DNA of 64,000 nt. Origin: Oreocharis arfaki (lineage: Eukaryota; Chordata; Aves; Passeriformes; Paramythiidae). How positions within the stretch are numbered: the first letter of the stretch is position 1; each line of letters opens with the position of its first letter. The notes under the pieces were generated by a model, which was not told the origin of the DNA, made no database searches, and worked only from the letters and a program-made list of their open reading frames with translations. Location of the stretch: assembly GCA_013398015.1 (NCBI GenBank), contig VZRR01011618.1, positions 1,864,298 to 1,928,297 on the forward strand. Direction: 5' to 3'. The position numbers were made by a program, and so were the translations under genes. Shown in pieces: positions 58,651-64,000 of this stretch.

Positions 58651-61600
58651 TTTAAGCTTGCCTCAGAAGAAATTCTTCAGCTGGTGAGCAGAAAACTGGT
58701 TTGACTTGTGCTGCTCTTCTCTGACTTGATGAGGAGGAAGAGCTGTGTCTGTCAGCTCCCTGCCTGAGCATGGCTAGTGTTGGGCTTGCTCTTTGCTCAG
58801 TGTGGCTGTGAGGCAGTTGTGGCCAGACCCACATCTCCTGTGTGGGGGAAGAGGCCCTGACCAAAGGCTTTGGAGGGCAGACTTGGGAGACATACCCAAT
58901 CCTACCTCTGCTACAACAGCTCTGTTTCGTGGTGCTCCGAGTCAATTGGGAACACAACAGTTCCTTTCTGTAGTCAGAGAATTTCTTCAAGTTCTTGCAG
59001 AGACAGTGTAGGCTGGAAAGGTGCTGTTTGCCTGCATGCTGCTTTATACAGGTGAAAGGAACAATGACACCAGTGCTGGTGTTGATTACTGTTATATGCC
59101 TTCTCAGACCCTCCTAAGGAGGGATTTGGGATTGCTTTCCATGGCTATTTTTCCTTTTTTTTTTTTTTTTTTATTTCTTGATGGGGAGAAGTGATAAAAG
59201 GGAGGTGTTAATGTTGCTGTATCTTGACTCCTAGTCCTAATTATCTGGTGATCAAGAAGAATTTTATGGAAAAATACTGTAACTGCATTAACCTGTCTTG
59301 CAAAATAAAGTTTTCACTATCTTGGATTATTTAATGAGTCACTTAAAGAAACCATCAAAGCCCGTGTAAGGTCAGCACATAATTGGGCAACTCTTTAAAG
59401 AGCATGTGATCTCCCTAAGTAGACTGAAGTAGCTTAGTTGCTAAAAATCTGTTTCTGGAATTGTTTTTTCCCTACCTAATTGAATTTAGGTGACTTTTTA
59501 AGGTCTGGATTAAGTCAGCAAAAGGAGAGAAATATGTATCAACTGCTGATTTCCCTGTCCTGTTTCTGGAGAGACTGTGAGTGCAGACAGCTGCCTCAAG
59601 GTTCTGGTTTGTGCTAGTCTGATGGGTCAGAATCTGCCTGTAGCAGCTAATCCAAATTCCTTACTTTTGGCTGATGAAAATGTCAAGATACAGCAGAAAC
59701 CACTGCAGAGCCTGTATATGTCTTGAAGTTCTTTTTTTAAAAGAAAGAGTTAATGAAGAATCTGTGCTTTGTTTCCGTGTTGCTTTGTGGTTGTGGCATC
59801 TTCTTTGATGTATGAATTTGGAGACAAGGAACAGAGTGTATATGGGCACACTCAAATTCCCACTCCTTTGAAAGATGGAGGAGAAATCTCTTTAAATGGT
59901 GATGTGAATGTACGAGTAGGTCTGTGTGGATATTTTTTTCCCTGCATGTATAGATCTTAGACTGAACTACAGTTGTTACTGGACTGCATGCTGGCACAGT
60001 CCCAACACTGCAGGCAGATGTATATGAAGAAGCCAAATAATACTTCTTTCCAACATACAGTACTGCTAGACATCAGTGTGACAAGTTTATGATAGTGATA
60101 ATGCTCTGTAGTTCCAGATGAGGATATGAAAACTCATGAAAAACACTACCTTGTATTTCCTGTCTTGCTATGGTGCAGGAAAGTGCTATCAACTTACAGG
60201 AGGAAAAGGATGAAGGGCAAGAAGAGGCATAACTGTAGCTGCATCTGCTTCTGCATCAGTTTGTGGTGTTGATTTTGTGAAAGATTTAGCAACTTATCTG
60301 CTCGACTTCTCTTAAAATGTCCGTTCTTAAGAAAAAAGCAGCCACTTGATCTCTAACCTGTACTACAAGCAGTGTTATCTGGAAAGCATATTATGTTTCT
60401 TTGTGTTATCCTTGGGCATTGTCATATTTTAAATCCTCTAAATTATGTTTTCTAGCCTGACATAGTTACTATCTGTGAAACTCAATCTTCAATTCAGCTG
60501 AGATAGCCTCTGTGCCACAGACTGCAAGAGACTTGCCAGCAGCAATCCCTCCTCCTTCCTGAATCATATTGCCACTGACAGACTGATAGAGAAACAGTAA
60601 TTGAAGCCTATCGCTGTGTGACTTTGAAGTTTTTACTTTTATCAGATGATGTCAAGGTAAAACCTCCTAGATAAAAGAACCAAAAGCCCTGTGCCATTTC
60701 TTTGCTGAAAAGAATGTATCAATTCCTGCTATGACTGGCAGTATTTGAACTTGATGTGTGTGTGTATCTTGCTCCCTGATCCGTGTTGCAGATCCTTTAT
60801 TAACTTCTTGAAACACTGTTGAAGTCCAGGATTGTCATGGGTCAGATCATGTAGCTGGAGTCTTTGGGGGCTATAAATTGTTGCCCGACTTATACTACTG
60901 TACCTAGAGAAGGATTAAAAGAAATAAAGTAAGTTTTTTGGTTTCACAGTCTGTCAGCAGGGTCTTAGAGGTGGTGACACACAAGCTTATTAAACTTGTT
61001 TTTGAATTGACAGAGCTGCTTCTAACTAGAATATATAAAACTGCTGCAGGTTTTAATGATGAGTTGAACTCGGTTACAGCTGAAGACCTCTATGTTAAGA
61101 ATCAAGAAAAACAAAATGCTTTCTCTAGAAATGGGCCTGATTGATCTAATTTGTGCAGTGGGGTAGAGATGGTGTTGAACTAATTGGCCTTTGGAGACAG
61201 CTTCTCACCTGAATTTATTGGTGAGCTCCGTTCTTAGGCTAAAAGTAAAGAGTCACTGTTTCATTTAACTCAGTTCGGAATGTGCAGTAAGGCTGGCTGG
61301 GATGGGAGGAAACCATCTGGCATCCTTTCATGTCAGGTTAACAATGGCACACTGTAACATTCCGCATTGTCTGTCTTGTTTCAGAATTCACAAGACATCA
61401 TGTTTTGGAGTTCTGAGAGTGACCATGCTTTCCCATCTGTGTGAAAGTTGTTGCTTTATTTAAAACAAAAAATAATACTAATGGGACACTTCAGTTTGGA
61501 ATAGCTGTCTCAAAGGAAATAAACCACTTTCGAAGTTACAGGAATAGGAAGGCTTATGTAACTTCCAACTTGTATGAATAGAAAGAGTTGAGATGGTGTA

Positions 61601-62835
61601 GAATGAAGAGTTTTCAAATGTATGGAGGGCACATTTTTAGAGGTATAGTTCCCTCTGGGTGATGCACATTTCAGTTAGGGCTGCCATCTAATTTGTGCTC
61701 TAGAACTTTCCACCAAGCCTCCCTTAAAATCTCTTGGAGACAAAAATAAATAAGTAAATCCGTCTTTGTATGTGTGATGACCACAGGGAACAGATGAGTC
61801 TCAAGTATGCTGTTCCTGGGCAAATTACAAATATTTCTGTGTTTCTTTTGTAAAACCTGATGATTTTAACTCGAAGGAAACATCTGGAAAATTGTTGCTC
61901 CTTTTCTTCTCTGAGGTGAAATGTGACTCTAATTCTGCAGGTTGCATTTACTCTTCTTCAAAATTGCTTTTCAATGTTGCTTCAAGGTTTTGCAGTGTTG
62001 AGGCGCAGAACCTCCTCCCTCTCCCTGAAACATAACACAATGGCTTTTACTGAGTTATATTAAATTAAGTTTCTGCATTTTTTAAAGATATGCCGTGCTG
62101 TTAACTGCTTGCATGAATATATAGCATACCCTGTTCAGCAGAAAGTAAGCAGGCTGATCTTGTTAGCAAGTATCCAGTAAGAACAAACTTCTGAGAAAAA
62201 ATAACAGAATTACAAAACAAGGCATCAGTCTTCTAAAATCATGAAAAAATGGTTATTTAAACACTTGATTCAGCTTAGCCATTGTTATGTTGAAAATAAT
62301 GATAAGAGTTGTGAAGGAGAGAAGAATGTAGTGAAAGCATTGTGAAAGGTGGGTAGAGCCTGTCCAGGAGGTACCTGCTTGGTCTGGCTGAGCTCCCCTG
62401 CGGTGTCAGCTCTTCGTGTACCTTTGCCAAACCCTGAGTGGCTTTTGTTACACTTACAGCTTCTGTTACTCTGATCTATTTCAGTTCTGAAGAGTTCCGT
62501 AAGAACTAATGATTTAGTTGAACACTTAATTAATACCTCTCTTGTATTAATCCACAAGAATTTGTAGAAATCTGTTAATGTGAGGGATGCTTGTTTGTGT
62601 AGCTGTGGCACTAGAGCATTGATAGGAGCTATTTGCCTGACTTGTTTAAATGTGTTTCTAGAGCTGGATATAGAAGCCAAATGTATGTGGTTTGTTCCTA
62701 TAATTTTCCAATTGGTTTTCCACTTGTGCTGTCAGCTGCTCAGATGGCTCGTTCTTTTCCCTTAGCAAAATGCTGGCTCCTTCAAGCAGTGCAGGATGCA
62801 GAATTCCCTTCTCTTCCCTTGAGTTGTTTGTGGTC

Positions 62836-62960
62836 AGGTTTTTTTTCGGTTGGTTTGTTTTAGTTAGGCTGAGGGTGTGGGGTTTTTTTTTCTGTTTTTG
62901 ATTTATTGGGGACGTGGGGGGTTTGGTTCTTTGTTTCCTTGGGGGGTTTTTTTGTCTGTA
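62836..62960 (+). repeat. T/G-rich low-complexity tract
   Basis: Alternating T and G runs (GGTTTTTTTT, GGGGTTTTTTTTTC, GGGGGGTTTTTTTG) resemble the tract at 44670. The G runs could form G-quadruplex-like structure on the plus strand. Confidence 0.85.
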
Positions 62961-64000
62961 AAATGCCTGCAGTTGAACAGGTCTGGAGACTGGATTGCTT
63001 CAGCCACGGGAACAGACATGGAACAGGCAGTGCTTGAGCTGTCCTACCAGTGCCAGCCCATCCATGTGTCCCAAGCTGAATCTTGAACCACTGATTGCCA
63101 GGCTGTTCACCTGCTCTGCTGTGGCTGCGCTTCCCAGGTGCCATTTGCAGGAGTTTTTCATAGCAGTGAGTTTCCAACATGACTACAGTAGCCAGTAAAA
63201 TCTCTCCAGGCAGGTTTTGTTGAAAAGTTGTCCCATGGTGACAACTGTCACCTCTTTCAGATCTGGAATGCCAGGTGAGTTGGTTGATGGGGAGTGTTTT
63301 TTGTATGGAATTGGGTTTTCCAGACAGCTTTTTAGAAAAGCCACAAGTACACAGCGGAGCTGCAGTGGGACTGCACAGCGCTTGGTGCACGTGGTGTTTG
63401 CTCCAGAGCAGTTCTGCAGACATTGCCAAGGCAGGAAAATTACCCTTGGTGTGTGCAGGTGTCCCGGACCCTGGATACTTGTGGATAGGTTGCCTGCCTG
63501 AGACTGCAAAGCCTTTTCGGGTTCCTGACCACATGCCAGGCACCCATGTGGCCCGAGGGTGTGCCCTGATTTAGATGCATTGTGCTTCACTATGCTGCCA
63601 TATAATTGAGTATCTGTTGGACACAACTGAAAAAGGCATCTGTTTTCAGTCTGAGGGAGGAAAACAGATGTTCTATTCTCTTGTGAGAGCTCACAGTGAT
63701 GCATCAGCTGTTGCTCTAGATCTCAGTGATGACAGCCAAAAAGGCAAAAGGAAAGACACACAGGTCAAAAGGAGTTGAGGAGAGCAGCATTAAATAATTT
63801 TTATTTCCTGCATCTTAAGTGACATGTAGGGTTTGGTTCTGAAGCATGTGGAAAGCATTACCCTATAAGCTAGAATTAGCTTTTAAATGGGCAGGGACAG
63901 AATCTTTTTTCATTGGTTTCCTAGACCAGATAGATCAAAGTCTAGGAAGAGATCTAATGGCCAAAAGTTAAAAGATATTAAAAATGATGCCTGAATTGGT

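Larger units (their letters stand above)
38289..64000 (+). other. CLASP1: CLASP1 intron after the first coding exon, incomplete
   Basis: The rest of the window appears to be one intron. It contains CR1 remnants (45216, 46757, 47577, 52111, 57295), T/G-rich tracts (44670-44835, 62836-62960), a T run at about 59153-59171, and short palindromes (55703, 58620). No other coding exon or RNA gene is supported. A 241-codon antisense frame at 54828-55553 has no recognisable features. Confidence 0.7.

Noticed and set aside
38289..64000. U4atac snRNA gene (RNU4ATAC), which lies in a CLASP1 intron in human
   Set aside because: I looked for its conserved 5' and 3' segments on both strands and did not see them. 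It probably lies further into the gene, beyond the window.
1..64000. CRISPR arrays, operons, phage or bacterial mobile elements
   Set aside because: The window is vertebrate nuclear DNA with spliced genes. No spaced direct-repeat array or prokaryotic gene was seen.

Overview
This is vertebrate nuclear DNA, almost certainly from a bird. Genes are split into short exons with GT-AG introns, CpG islands mark the promoters, and the recognisable mobile DNA is nearly all CR1-type LINE fragments, the dominant avian family. Introns are short for a vertebrate. I cannot name the species.

Three genes are supported. TSN (translin) lies on the minus strand with its complete coding sequence in six exons between 4097 and 10463 (229 aa). 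NIFK (nucleolar RRM protein that binds the Ki-67 FHA domain) lies on the plus strand, complete in six exons between 10838 and 15012 (282 aa). The two are divergent: their start codons are 374 bp apart inside one CpG island (about 10150-11480) that looks like a shared bidirectional promoter. CLASP1 (microtubule plus-end protein) is on the plus strand and runs off the right edge. Its CpG-island promoter is at about 25930-26640 with NRF1- and RFX-like sites. Its first coding exon is at 38094-38288 (65 aa), inside a longer exon starting at 37814. No further CLASP1 exon was found. The order TSN-NIFK-CLASP1 matches human 2q14.

Region by region: 1-2766 lies downstream of TSN and has no gene. 2767-4096 is the likely TSN 3'UTR. 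4097-10463 is TSN. 10464-10837 is the bidirectional promoter. 10838-15415 is NIFK with its 3'UTR. 15416-25455 is gene-free intergenic DNA. 25456-25895 is a CR1 fragment touching the CLASP1 promoter. 26640-37813 is CLASP1 intron 1, containing an assembly gap at 37109-37150. 38289-64000 is the first part of the next CLASP1 intron, with several CR1 remnants and T/G-rich tracts.

The three products do not form one pathway: translin acts in nucleic-acid metabolism (C3PO RNase with TRAX), NIFK in the nucleolus and on mitotic chromosome surfaces, CLASP1 on microtubules. I found no new multi-gene system. The points most worth a second look are a 50-codon upstream ORF ending 6 nt before the CLASP1 start, an orphan exon-like open frame at 35110-35262, the very tight TSN/NIFK promoter, and some exact short repeats and palindromes.
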